Positions 31,618-40,327 of a DNA stretch of 64,000 nt are shown here, piece after piece. The notes below the pieces were generated by a model, which saw only the letters and a program-made list of their open reading frames with translations, was not told the DNA's origin and searched no databases. Made by a program: the position numbers and the translations under genes. Each line of letters begins with the position of its first letter. The first letter of the stretch is position 1. This DNA comes from Iodobacter sp025352645. GTDB taxonomy: Bacteria; Pseudomonadota; Gammaproteobacteria; Burkholderiales; Chitinibacteraceae. Location of the stretch: positions 1 to 64,000 of the forward strand of contig NZ_JAWQUO010000002.1 in the NCBI RefSeq assembly GCF_033446605.1, in the 5' to 3' direction.

Positions 31618-33141
31618 TTAGAGTTTTTCAAGTACTGCAAACTTAGCTAATACGCAGTGCTCGGTGTGCTCCATCGCTGGGGATAAGCGAATACGGTAAG
31701 ATTTATCTTGGGCAGTGAATTTATATTCTCTGTTCTCGGTAAAAAAAGCGCTAGGAATAATGAGGAAGCGTGCAGGGTTAGTACTAGGGCCTTCTGGGGC
31801 ATAAATACACTGAAAGCTATCTTCTGTTAGTAAAGGGGTTAAGGTGACGATCACAGGGCTTTGAGTCAGCGTTTCTACACCTATACTCATCATGCCTTTT
31901 TGGCTGCGATTCACCCGGCGCACAATACCTATCGTAAAAGGGTGCTGGCCAATGTTGGCTAAACCCAGAAACTCGCCTACTTCTAATGGAGTGTCGCTGT
32001 GATAGTTCAAGCCAAAGCCCCCCGCGCTTGCATCAGCTAGCTCCCATTTTTGAGCTTCCAAATGGTCTGCGCTGCTTGCCGCGGTTTGTTGCATAATAAA
32101 TGGGACTATTTTTTGAATCCCCGTAATCACATGGATTGATTTTGTATTGTTTTGTCTTTCATGTTGCCTTACTGGGGTTAGCGCATCGCGTGACCAAAGA
32201 TTACTCAGAGTTTGCAGTAAATCTAAATTAGCAGGTGAGGATGTTTCTTCAGGTAAGCCAAGATTAGCTGCGGATTGGCCTTGGTTTAGCTGCGTAATCA
32301 GCAGGGTTATTTGCTCGGCAACGGCGGTGGTAGACCAATAACGCCAGTTTTCACCCACCATATCTCGGCGTATACGCTTGGGTTTGCCTGTTCCTGTGAT
32401 ATTGATTGCAAATAGGTGTTGTTGTGGTTTTAACTCAGACTCTAGCTCAATAAGCAGGCTCCATTTTTTTAACCATGCAGCAATCAGGTTAATTTGGCTG
32501 GATTGAACTTTGTCAGGGTTAGCTAGCGATAACATAAGCGTTTGGATGTAATGATCTTGAATGCTTGAAGGTTCACTGCTGCTGTAAGTGGTTTGTGGCG
32601 TTTTTGCAAAATTATTTTGCTCAGCAAAGTGATATAAGCGGTTCAGGTTTCGCCAAATATGATTGTCTAGATCCATATGACGCAAATAGGCATAGCGTGC
32701 TTGCGTGGCAAAGAGTTCAACGGCTCTTAGGGTAAATAACTGCAGCTTTTTGTCTTGGGTGCGACTAATTTTTTGACTTGCTAGCTTGATGCCGCTTAAG
32801 TAGCCCGTGGCCATTTCTTGCCAAAACGATAAGATGGTGGGCAGTACTTGATGGGGTGATATACCTTCTTCGATGATCCGCCCATGGTAAATATCTAGTA
32901 AATGGCTTTGTAATGGGCCGGCTTTTTCATCCAGATAGGGGATGGTTTTAAAAAGCTCATTACTGCTGATTTGGGGATTTTGATTGAGCTGCTGCAGCGC
33001 TTTTACGATTTCCATTTGAGCTTGCAAAATATCACTTTCTGGCAGCTCATCCATAAATATAGTTGCTGATTTAAGGTCAAACACGCCTTCTTGCGTGGCG
33101 GGGCGAAAGAGTGAATTTACAAGGCCTTTTATGTCAAACAT
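31618..33141 (-). CDS. Hypothetical protein with C-terminal PilZ-like domain
   Basis: A 507-aa soluble protein I cannot assign. The N-terminal 330 residues are alpha-helical with no recognised motif. The C-terminal half contains IRRDMVGENWRYW (about 260) and later DASAGGFGLNY...LEVGEFLGLANI...FTIGIVRRVNRSQKGMMSIGVETL, which resembles the beta-barrel core of PilZ c-di-GMP-binding domains (DxSxxG box, with IRR-like arginines). If so it is a c-di-GMP effector, in keeping with the HD-GYP and GGDEF genes nearby. Monocistronic. Only a structure-based search would settle the fold. Confidence 0.6.
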   Translation of the reverse strand: MFDIKGLVNSLFRPATQEGVFDLKSATIFMDELPESDILQAQMEIVKALQQLNQNPQISSNELFKTIPYLDEKAGPLQSHLLDIYHGRIIEEGISPHQVLPTILSFWQEMATGYLSGIKLASQKISRTQDKKLQLFTLRAVELFATQARYAYLRHMDLDNHIWRNLNRLYHFAEQNNFAKTPQTTYSSSEPSSIQDHYIQTLMLSLANPDKVQSSQINLIAAWLKKWSLLIELESELKPQQHLFAINITGTGKPKRIRRDMVGENWRYWSTTAVAEQITLLITQLNQGQSAANLGLPEETSSPANLDLLQTLSNLWSRDALTPVRQHERQNNTKSIHVITGIQKIVPFIMQQTAASSADHLEAQKWELADASAGGFGLNYHSDTPLEVGEFLGLANIGQHPFTIGIVRRVNRSQKGMMSIGVETLTQSPVIVTLTPLLTEDSFQCIYAPEGPSTNPARFLIIPSAFFTENREYKFTAQDKSYRIRLSPAMEHTEHCVLAKFAVLEKL

Positions 33142-33917
33142 CTTTTTTTACCCAATGATACTAATTCGTTTTGAGAGTAAAGCGTCTAGTTCTGCATTAC
33201 AAGTAAGGTATTACTGTTTACAGCAGCATTATAAAATGGCTAAAAATCAGCGAGAGTGATATTTAATTGAAGTAAACTTTGATTATATATTTTTTACACT
33301 TTTCGTAATTTAAAATTAAAGAAGTATGTAGTTTAAAAATCAAAACCGCCTGCTAGCCATCTTGATTTTCTTTGTCAGAGTATAGTCAAGCGGCAGCGGC
33401 AGCGCTGCCATAAACGCTGCTGTGTTGTTAGCTTTTCTAAGCTACAGCTTGCTTCTTTTTCCACAAAAATAGCAAACTAAAACCCTCCGCTGTGCGGCAA
33501 GGGCATAGCGGCGCTGCGGTGTGATAAAATCAGCGCCTTTCTGTTGGCGTAGTGTGAAATAAAACTAGGCGGGCAGAATCTATATTCTTACTTTTGACGA
33601 AGCTTTTGCATCGTTAAGAGAAAAAACGTAGCTTAAATCAAACTCACTGCCTGTAAAGAACGATCCCTAGCTTGCTGTTGGTTTTGTACCTTAACAGTCA
33701 TCTGGGCTGAGTAAACTGCATAGTTAGGATTTTTTTACGGGCTTTTTACGGCTGGCAGCGGTGCAGGAGCCAACTCGCGATCAGGCGGAAAAAATATTTC
33801 AGTTTTTATAAGTTTTTATCCGTGATGTAACGATGAGCTTGCGCGCTGTGCAGGTAAATTACCATTTCTTTTAAAGAATACAACGATGTATCTGGGTAGC
33901 AATAGGGTAAACAAACC
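33142..33917. other. 776-bp gene-free region upstream of ybiT
   Basis: Divergent leader region with no supported ORF. It holds a 12-bp palindrome GGCAGCGCTGCC (33398-33409), a TGTGATAAAAT extended -10-like box near 33520-33531 and AT-rich ends. Unusually long for an ABC-F leader. No known RNA motif recognised. Confidence 0.5.
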
Positions 33918-35522
33918 ATGATTAGTACTGCAAATATTACAATGCAATTTGGCGCGAAACCTTTGTTTGAAAGGGTTTCAGTTAAGTTTGGTGACGGTAA
34001 TCGTTATGGCTTGATTGGCGCAAACGGTTGCGGTAAATCCACTTTTATGAAAATTTTGGGTGGCGATCTAGAACCAACGGGCGGTAATGTAAGTCTAGAG
34101 CCTGGCGTTCGTTTGGGTAAGCTTAAGCAAGATCAGTTTGCTTTTGAAGATTGCCGCGTGATTGATGTGGTGATGCAAGGGCATACTGAGTTATGGGCGG
34201 TGCTGGCTGAGCGTGATGCGATTTACGCCAACTTAGAAGCCACCGAAGATGATTATATGCGCGCGGCTGATTTAGAAGGCAAAGTGGCCGAGTACGATGG
34301 TTACACTGCTGAAGCGCGTGCGGGTGCGCTGCTGTTGGGGGCGGGGATTCCTATTGAGCAGCACACTGGCCCAATGAGCGATGTGGCACCAGGTTGGAAG
34401 CTACGTGTATTACTGGCGCAAGCCTTGTTTTCTAATCCAGAAGTATTGCTGCTGGATGAGCCAACCAATAACTTGGATATTAATACCATCCGTTGGTTGG
34501 AAGACGCGTTGAATGAGCGCGATTCCACCATGATTATTATTTCGCACGATCGTCACTTTTTGAATCAAGTGTGTACGCACGTGGCTGACGTTGATTTCCG
34601 TGAGATTCGTATTTACCCAGGTACTTACGATGATTATATGATTGCTTCTACGCAAGCACGTGATCGCTTGCTGACAGACAACGCTAAGGCTAAAGAAAAA
34701 GTAGCTGAGTTAAATTCTTTTGCTGCGCGTTTCTCTGCTAATAAATCGAAAGCGCGTCAGGCTACCAGCCGTTTGAAACTGGCAGATAAGATTAAGGAAG
34801 CGATGGTAGAGGTGAAGCCTTCTAGTCGTCAGAATCCTTATATCCGCTTTGACGTGGATGAAAAAGCCAAACTACACCGTCAGGCTGTTGAGCTTGCTGG
34901 CGTGTCTAAGTCTTTTGATAAGCCTTTGATACAGAATTTAGATCTGATTTTAGAAGCGGGTCAGAAGATTGCGGTGATTGGTGGTAACGGCGTGGGTAAA
35001 TCTACCCTAGTGAAGCTTTTGATGGATGTGATTAATCCAGATAGCGGCAAGATTAAGTGGGCCGAAAAAGCACAGCTGGGTTATTTTGCTCAGGATCACG
35101 AAGCTGATTTTGAAGAAGACATCACGCTGTTTGACTGGGTTAAGCAGTGGAGCCAGCCTGGTACAGATGATCAAGTGATCCGAGGGATTCTAGGTCGCCT
35201 GTTATTTAGCGGTGACGATGTTAAGAAATCAGTTAAGGTACTGTCTGGCGGTGAAAAAGGCCGCATGCTGTACGGGAAGCTGATTTTAGAAACGCCGAAT
35301 GTGTTGATTATGGATGAGCCGACCAACCATATGGATATGGAGTCGATCGAATCTTTAAACTTAGCTTTAGATTTATATAAAGGCACTTTGCTATTCGTGT
35401 CGCATGACCGAATCTTTGTAAGCTCGCTGGCGACACAAATCTTAGAGCTCAATGGCGACGGCACATATATCTACTATGTGGGCGGTTACGAAGATTACTT
35501 GGCTAGCCGTGGTTTGGATTAA
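33918..35522 (+). CDS. ybiT: ABC-F family ATPase YbiT
   Basis: A 534-aa soluble tandem ABC ATPase without membrane domain. Two Walker A motifs (GANGCGKST about 35-43 and GGNGVGKST about 355), two LSGGE-type signatures (MSDVAPGWKLR in half 1, LSGGEKGRM in half 2) and Walker B DEPTNN/DEPTNH. The inter-domain linker (about 235-310) is the P-site tRNA interaction motif of ABC-F proteins. Sequence follows E. coli YbiT closely (MQFGAKPLFE, SVKFGDGNRYGLIGANG). It binds ribosomes and relieves translation stalling or, in some relatives, gives antibiotic protection. Strong terminator after it. Confidence 0.93.
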   Translation: MISTANITMQFGAKPLFERVSVKFGDGNRYGLIGANGCGKSTFMKILGGDLEPTGGNVSLEPGVRLGKLKQDQFAFEDCRVIDVVMQGHTELWAVLAERDAIYANLEATEDDYMRAADLEGKVAEYDGYTAEARAGALLLGAGIPIEQHTGPMSDVAPGWKLRVLLAQALFSNPEVLLLDEPTNNLDINTIRWLEDALNERDSTMIIISHDRHFLNQVCTHVADVDFREIRIYPGTYDDYMIASTQARDRLLTDNAKAKEKVAELNSFAARFSANKSKARQATSRLKLADKIKEAMVEVKPSSRQNPYIRFDVDEKAKLHRQAVELAGVSKSFDKPLIQNLDLILEAGQKIAVIGGNGVGKSTLVKLLMDVINPDSGKIKWAEKAQLGYFAQDHEADFEEDITLFDWVKQWSQPGTDDQVIRGILGRLLFSGDDVKKSVKVLSGGEKGRMLYGKLILETPNVLIMDEPTNHMDMESIESLNLALDLYKGTLLFVSHDRIFVSSLATQILELNGDGTYIYYVGGYEDYLASRGLD

Positions 35523-35593
35523 GTTGAAACCTCAAATGTGCTTGCACTATTTCTAGTATTTAATTGACGTAGTATGTAAGTGATTGTAGTAAA

Positions 35594-35622
35594 ATAAAGG
35601 GGCGATTATTCGCCCCTTTATT
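35594..35622 (+). terminator. Intrinsic terminator of ybiT
   Basis: AAAGGGGCGA-TTAT-TCGCCCCTTT followed by ATTTCATT. Confidence 0.88.
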
Positions 35623-35689
35623 TCATTGTTATTCTTGATTAGCTGCTTTGCTCTGCAAAAAAAATGGGCACTAAAACCTACGAAAAATG

Positions 35690-35768
35690 CGTCATCCCCG
35701 AATGTTTTTGTCGGGGAGCTAGGGGGATTACACCGCGACTGGATTTTCGCTTGCGCGGGAATAACGCT
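35690..35768. repeat. CGTCATCCCCG-type repeat, copy 3
   Basis: CGTCATCCCCGAATGTTTTT, GTCGGGGAGC, then CTGGATTTTCGCTTGCGCGG. Same modules as 6758 and 53914. Lies between the ybiT terminator and the YheT-like gene. Confidence 0.65.
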
Positions 35769-35821
35769 GCTAGTGCTGGGTAGAGCAGCTAATCAGGTTC
35801 TTATTTAGGCTTCTTATCGCT

Positions 35822-36820
35822 ATGTCTTGTGCCATTCCCTTTGAAACCACCGAGTATCCAGCCCCTGCATGGCTACCTGGGGGGCATGCGCAAACTTTGT
35901 ATCCCGCTACCTTGATGTGGAAAAAAACGCCTATCTATCGACGAGAAGCGTGGATTACGCCTGATTTAGATTCGATCGTAGTGGATTGGGTGGATGGCCG
36001 TGCGGGTACGCCGCTGGTGGTGTTGTTTCATGGTTTGGAGGGCAGTTCGCGCAGCCATTACGCCACCTCTTTATTTGATTACTTGTATCCGCTTGGTTGG
36101 CGTGGTGTGGTGCCGCATTTTCGCTCCTGTGGCAATGTGCTAAATCGCTTGCCTAGGGCTTATCACGCGGGGGATTCGGCCGAAATTGATTGGGTACTAT
36201 GCCGGATTCGCGCTCAAAACCCAGATGTGCCTATTTTTGCAGTAGGGGTGTCGCTCGGAGGCAATGCCTTATTAAAGTGGCTGGGAGAGCAGGGCGATGC
36301 GGCAGCGGCAGTGATCGATGCCGCCGCTGCGGTATGTGCGCCGATGGATTTAGCGGCCACGGGTGAGGCCTTGGATCAGGGTTTTAATCGCCGTGTGTAC
36401 ACACGTGAATTTTTACGCAGCTTACGTAAGAAGACCTTTGCTAAGCTGAAGCTGGTTGATAATCCTTTTTTAGATAAAGAGAGCTTACGCCGCGTAAATA
36501 CCTTGCGTGAATTTGATGATTTATTGACGGCTCCGATACATGGCTTTAAAAGCGTAGAACATTATTGGCAAGAGGCCAGCAGTAAGCCTTATTTACCCTT
36601 GATTCGCTTACCTAGCTTAATTATCAATGCTAAAAACGATCCTTTTGTACCGTTTGAATCTTTGCCTTTGCCAGCAGAGGTATCAAATAGCGTTACCTTA
36701 TTGCAAACATTGGAAGGGGGACACGTTGGCTTTGTGTCGGGTGCTATTCCTGGGCAATTGCAATGGTTACCAGAAACACTGCATCGTTTTTTTCAGTGCC
36801 ATTTACCGTTGCCTCGTTAA
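35822..36820 (+). CDS. Alpha/beta hydrolase, YheT family
   Basis: A 332-aa hydrolase of the YheT/embryogenesis-associated EMB8 family. HGLEGSSRSHY holds the oxyanion region, the nucleophile Ser lies in GVSLGGN (about 141-147), and the Asp and His are in NAKNDPF and GGHVGFV. PGGHAQTLYP near the N-terminus is the family hallmark. Substrate unknown; relatives act on esters. It ends 12 bp before the phosphohexomutase start, so they form an operon, possibly with nadC. Confidence 0.88.
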   Translation: MSCAIPFETTEYPAPAWLPGGHAQTLYPATLMWKKTPIYRREAWITPDLDSIVVDWVDGRAGTPLVVLFHGLEGSSRSHYATSLFDYLYPLGWRGVVPHFRSCGNVLNRLPRAYHAGDSAEIDWVLCRIRAQNPDVPIFAVGVSLGGNALLKWLGEQGDAAAAVIDAAAAVCAPMDLAATGEALDQGFNRRVYTREFLRSLRKKTFAKLKLVDNPFLDKESLRRVNTLREFDDLLTAPIHGFKSVEHYWQEASSKPYLPLIRLPSLIINAKNDPFVPFESLPLPAEVSNSVTLLQTLEGGHVGFVSGAIPGQLQWLPETLHRFFQCHLPLPR

Positions 36821-36832
36821 AGGGATTTGCTT

Positions 36833-38179
36833 GTGCCCGTCTTAGCTCATGGTCTGTTTAAAGCCTACGATATTCGTGCTAAAACCTCATTACTCACCCC
36901 CGAGGTAGCCCATTTTGTTGGGCTGGCATTGGGGGTGGAAGCGCATGCACAGGGGGTGCAGCAAATTGCGGTGGCCAGAGATGGCCGCTTCTCTAGCCCC
37001 GCCTTAGCGCGCGCTTTAATTGATGCGCTAGTTGCTAGTGGGATCACGGTGCTGGATATGGGCTTGGCAGCTACGCCCTTGCTGTATTTTGCGGCCCGTC
37101 AGTATAGTAATGGTTCTGGTGTAATGATTACCGGCAGCCATAATCCTAGTGATTATAACGGCATTAAAATGACCTTGGCGGGTGAAACCATTGATGGCGA
37201 GGCTTTGCAAGCCTTACGCCAGCGTATAGAAAACGATGATTTTATTGCGGGTCAAGGCCAAGTTCAGCCTTTAGATGTCTGCCAAGCTTATTACGCTGCT
37301 GTGGCGGCGGCTGTTCCTCTGCAACGGTCTTTTAAGGTAGTGGTGGATTGTGGGAATGGCGTGCCAGGCGCGTTTGCCCCAGCGTTGTATCGCGCTTTGG
37401 GCTGTGAGGTGATTGAGCTGTATTGTCAGGTGGATGGTGCTTTCCCCAACCATCACCCCGACCCACAGGTAGAAGAAAATCTGGCTGATTTAAAACGGGC
37501 CGTCGTAGCACATGCTGCCGATTTAGGCTTGGCATTTGATGGCGATGGGGATCGCTTAGGTGTAGTAACACGGCATGGCGATAGCATTGCAGGCGATAGG
37601 CTATTAATGCTTTTTGCCGCAGCCGCCTTAGCCAAGCAGCCTGGGCACATTCTCTACGATGTAAAATCGAGCGGTCTGATTGCAGATTGGGTGAGGAGCA
37701 AAGGCGGTAGTTGTGAGGCGATTCCAACGGGGCATGGACATATGAAGCGCCATTTACAGGCCACAAAGGCGCTGGTGGCGGGTGAGTTGTCTGGGCACTT
37801 TGCCTTTAATGATTGGCCCGATGATGATGCACTTTTTGCTGGGGCGAAGTTTTTACACATGATGTCAGAGCAAGATTTAGCACAGGCTCTGCAAGCTTTA
37901 CCTAGATCGTTAGTTACCCCAGAATTACAAGTGAGCCTGGCGCAAGATGGCCATCAACTGGTGGCTGAGATTGCTAAAAAAGCCGTGTTTCCGCTGGCCT
38001 TACGTATTTTTGCAATTGATGGTTTACGGATTGAATATGCTGATGGTTTTGGCTTGATTCGGGCATCAAATACCACACCGGTATTAACGCTCAGAATTGA
38101 ATCGCAAACTGCGCTGGGTTTGGCGAGGATTCGCGCCGAATTAGCGGCGGCTATTGCACCGCTACAGCTTCCTATTTAA
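36833..38179 (+). CDS. Phosphomannomutase/phosphoglucomutase (AlgC/ManB type)
   Basis: A 448-aa alpha-D-phosphohexomutase that interconverts 1- and 6-phosphates of mannose or glucose for polysaccharide and LPS precursors. The phosphoserine lies in TGSHNPSDYNG (about 100), the metal loop is FDGDGDRLG (about 240), the sugar loop GELSGH and the phosphate site RASNTTPVL. The usual RWYGFDDG stretch after GEMSGH is replaced by AFNDWPDDDA, so sugar choice may be shifted. GTG at 36833 is favoured: AGGGA (36821-36825) is seven bases away, while TTG at 36827 is too close. Confidence 0.88.
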   Translation: MPVLAHGLFKAYDIRAKTSLLTPEVAHFVGLALGVEAHAQGVQQIAVARDGRFSSPALARALIDALVASGITVLDMGLAATPLLYFAARQYSNGSGVMITGSHNPSDYNGIKMTLAGETIDGEALQALRQRIENDDFIAGQGQVQPLDVCQAYYAAVAAAVPLQRSFKVVVDCGNGVPGAFAPALYRALGCEVIELYCQVDGAFPNHHPDPQVEENLADLKRAVVAHAADLGLAFDGDGDRLGVVTRHGDSIAGDRLLMLFAAAALAKQPGHILYDVKSSGLIADWVRSKGGSCEAIPTGHGHMKRHLQATKALVAGELSGHFAFNDWPDDDALFAGAKFLHMMSEQDLAQALQALPRSLVTPELQVSLAQDGHQLVAEIAKKAVFPLALRIFAIDGLRIEYADGFGLIRASNTTPVLTLRIESQTALGLARIRAELAAAIAPLQLPI

Positions 38180-38241
38180 TGCCATAATGTTTTGCAAAGT
38201 TTCTAATAAATACCCTAAATTGAACCACGATTGGAAAAACA

Positions 38242-39075
38242 ATGATTCCTGCTTCACACCTCATCGCCTCTCACGTTGCTGCAGCCTTACAGGAAGATAT
38301 TGGTCGCTGTGATTGGACGGCCATGCTGATTGCTTCAGATATCCAAAGTAGTGCCACGGTGATTGCAAGGCAGAGTGCGGTATTGTGCGGGCGGGCTTGG
38401 TTTGATGAAGTGTTCCGCCAAGTAGATGATGAGGTGCAAGTACAGTGGATGGTGGAAGAAGGCGAGCGTGTCGCGGCAGATCAAGTACTCTGCCTTATTC
38501 TTGGCCCAGCACGTAGCTTACTGACTGCCGAGCGTAGTGCGCTTAATTATTTACAAACCCTCTCTGCGGTGGCTACTGAGACGCGCCGTTATGTAGATTT
38601 GGTGGCACATACCTCGGCCAAGATTCATGACACGCGTAAAACAATCCCTGGGCTAAGGCTGGCGCAAAAATATGCAGTTACGGTGGGCGGGGGCCTCAAT
38701 CAGCGGATTGGTTTATATGATGGCATCTTAATTAAAGAAAACCATATTATGGCGGCGGGCAGTATTGCGGCTGCTTTGGCTGCAGCAGTAAAGTTGGCTC
38801 CAGCCGATGTAACGATCCAAATTGAAGTAGAAACTATTCATGAGTTAGAACAGGCTTTGCACGCAGGGGCAGTGTCGGTGCTATTAGATAACATGAATTT
38901 AACTGACTTACGTGCGGCGGTGGCTTTAGCTGGGCAGAGCGCAGTTTTAGAGGCCTCTGGCGGCGTGGATGAAAACACGGTGCGCGAAATCGCGGAAACG
39001 GGCGTGCAAAGAATTTCGATTGGTAAATTAACTAAAGATATTCAAGCAATAGATTTATCAATGCGTTTTTCTTGA
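38242..39075 (+). CDS. nadC: Nicotinate-nucleotide pyrophosphorylase (carboxylating)
   Basis: Makes nicotinate mononucleotide from quinolinate and PRPP in NAD synthesis. The 277-aa type II phosphoribosyltransferase shows ALQEDIGRCDWT at the N-terminus, AERSALNYLQTLSAVAT, HDTRKTIPGLRLAQKYAVTVGGGLNQRIGLYDGILIKENH with substrate-binding Arg, His and Lys, and the C-terminal EASGGVDENTVREIAETGV. Ribosome site GGAA. Follows the mutase by 62 bp. Confidence 0.95.
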   Translation: MIPASHLIASHVAAALQEDIGRCDWTAMLIASDIQSSATVIARQSAVLCGRAWFDEVFRQVDDEVQVQWMVEEGERVAADQVLCLILGPARSLLTAERSALNYLQTLSAVATETRRYVDLVAHTSAKIHDTRKTIPGLRLAQKYAVTVGGGLNQRIGLYDGILIKENHIMAAGSIAAALAAAVKLAPADVTIQIEVETIHELEQALHAGAVSVLLDNMNLTDLRAAVALAGQSAVLEASGGVDENTVREIAETGVQRISIGKLTKDIQAIDLSMRFS

Positions 39076-39335
39076 TTGCTGATGAGGCTTTAAACGATTT
39101 TTATTTACGATAAAAAAAGTCGAAAAAAATCAAATAAGTTGGCATAATGAAATTGTTTATTAATGCTTTTTATTTATATAAAGCTCGCTGTATTTATTCG
39201 TAATTTTTGTATATGTCGTTAATGATGTTTATTTGCTATGGTTGCCATGTATTACAAGTAAATGGAACTTTTGCTTTAAAAGTAATTCTATGCAGTGTCA
39301 GTCTTTTTCTCACGTAGTTCTAAGGAGCTTTTCTT

Positions 39336-39635
39336 ATGAATACCAAAAGTGAAACTTTACTCGACCAATCCCAAGATATTTTACAAGAAGCTGAACAGCT
39401 TTTGCTAGAGGCCTCGCAAGCGGGGGGTAAAGATGCTGAGGCGCTGTATGCACGAGCTGTTGAGCGTTTGCGCTCCGCTAAAACACGTTTAGTTGAAGTT
39501 GAACAAGTGGCGGTGGCAAAGGCTAAGCAAGCTGCAAAAGTCACTGATGAATATGTACACGATCACCCTTGGCAAGCCATTGGCGTGGCTGCTGCAGTAG
39601 GTGCTTTGGTAGGCATGCTGATCTCGCGCCGCTAA
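39336..39635 (+). CDS. ElaB/YqjD-type DUF883 membrane-anchored protein
   Basis: A 99-aa protein with a long amphipathic helix (about 5-75) and a single C-terminal transmembrane segment (AIGVAAAVGALVGMLISRR) ending in arginines. HDHPWQAIG before the anchor is the family hallmark. E. coli YqjD and ElaB bind ribosomes at the membrane in stationary phase. AAGGAG ribosome site. First of three tightly packed genes, the yqjD-yqjE-yqjK arrangement, usually stress-induced. Confidence 0.9.
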   Translation: MNTKSETLLDQSQDILQEAEQLLLEASQAGGKDAEALYARAVERLRSAKTRLVEVEQVAVAKAKQAAKVTDEYVHDHPWQAIGVAAAVGALVGMLISRR

Positions 39636-39637
39636 TT

Positions 39638-40024
39638 GTGGCCTTGCCCTATTTGGCAGGTATCCAGCGTGTTTTAGCACAGGCTGTGGGCTTGGCAGGT
39701 ACGCATCTAGAGCTATTTGGTTTAGAGCTGCAAGATGCTTCGCAGCGTTTTCTGGGCCATTTAATTTTAGGCATACTGGCAGCGGTCTTGGGTGGATTAA
39801 GCCTTGCCTTAGCTGCGGTGTTACTGCTGATTATCTTTTGGGATAGTCATCGCATTGCAGTTGCGCTTGGGCTGATGCTGGTTTACGGCGGCAGTGCCTT
39901 GGCTTTCATGTGTTGGCTGCGCTATCGCTTAAAGCATGCGGCTGATTTATTTCCAGCCACATGTGCTGAGTTGGCGAGAGATCGCAAGGCTTTATTGCGC
40001 CAAACGGCTGAGGATGAAGCATGA
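39638..40024 (+). CDS. YqjE-type (DUF1469, 'holin superfamily III') membrane protein
   Basis: A 128-aa protein with a cytoplasmic N-terminal helix and two transmembrane segments (LILGILAAVLGGLSLALAAVLLLIIFW and VALGLMLVYGGSALAFMCWL). Despite the family name there is no prophage context; it belongs with the ElaB gene upstream. Start chosen as GTG 39638, two bases after the upstream stop (translational coupling); an upstream ATG frame overlaps the ElaB gene and reads as non-native sequence. Its stop overlaps the next ATG by four bases. Confidence 0.8.
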   Translation: MALPYLAGIQRVLAQAVGLAGTHLELFGLELQDASQRFLGHLILGILAAVLGGLSLALAAVLLLIIFWDSHRIAVALGLMLVYGGSALAFMCWLRYRLKHAADLFPATCAELARDRKALLRQTAEDEA

Positions 40025-40287
40025 AACTAGCGCGCTTCTACCGTAAGCAGTTTTTGCAGTTAAAAGCAGAGCAGCAGCGCCAAGAGCTGAGGCAAGAATT
40101 AAGAGCCTTGGCCCAGCCTATGAATGTGCTGCAAGAGGGCTTAGCCATGAGCCAGCCTCAAGCGGGCATCTTAGGCTGGCTTAAATTAGCTAGGCTGGCT
40201 TTACGCTCTGAAGGCTGGAAAAAACACCTTGCGATTGGCATGGGCCTCTTGCAAATGGCCCGATTTATCATAAAAATACGTCGTTAA
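40021..40287 (+). CDS. Small YqjK-like protein
   Basis: An 88-aa basic, helical protein (KQFLQLKAEQQRQELRQELRALAQP...) with a hydrophobic C-terminal stretch. Starts within the stop of the previous gene (ATGA). Position and composition match yqjK in the yqjD-E-K unit; sequence similarity is too low for firm naming. Confidence 0.7.
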   Translation: MKLARFYRKQFLQLKAEQQRQELRQELRALAQPMNVLQEGLAMSQPQAGILGWLKLARLALRSEGWKKHLAIGMGLLQMARFIIKIRR

Positions 40288-40327
40288 ACAAAGCCCCCAG
40301 ATCTTCAACACTGGGGGCTTTTTGTTT
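40286..40327. terminator. Shared terminator between yqjK-like gene and MCP
   Basis: AAGCCCCCAG (40291-40300) pairs with CTGGGGGCTT (40311-40320), followed by TTTGTTT on the plus strand and AAACA preceding. It lies at the junction of convergent genes and can serve both. Confidence 0.85.

Noticed and set aside
39638..40024. 'Phage holin' family hit suggesting prophage.
   Set aside because: YqjE-type membrane protein in the conserved yqjD-E-K trio; no other phage genes nearby.
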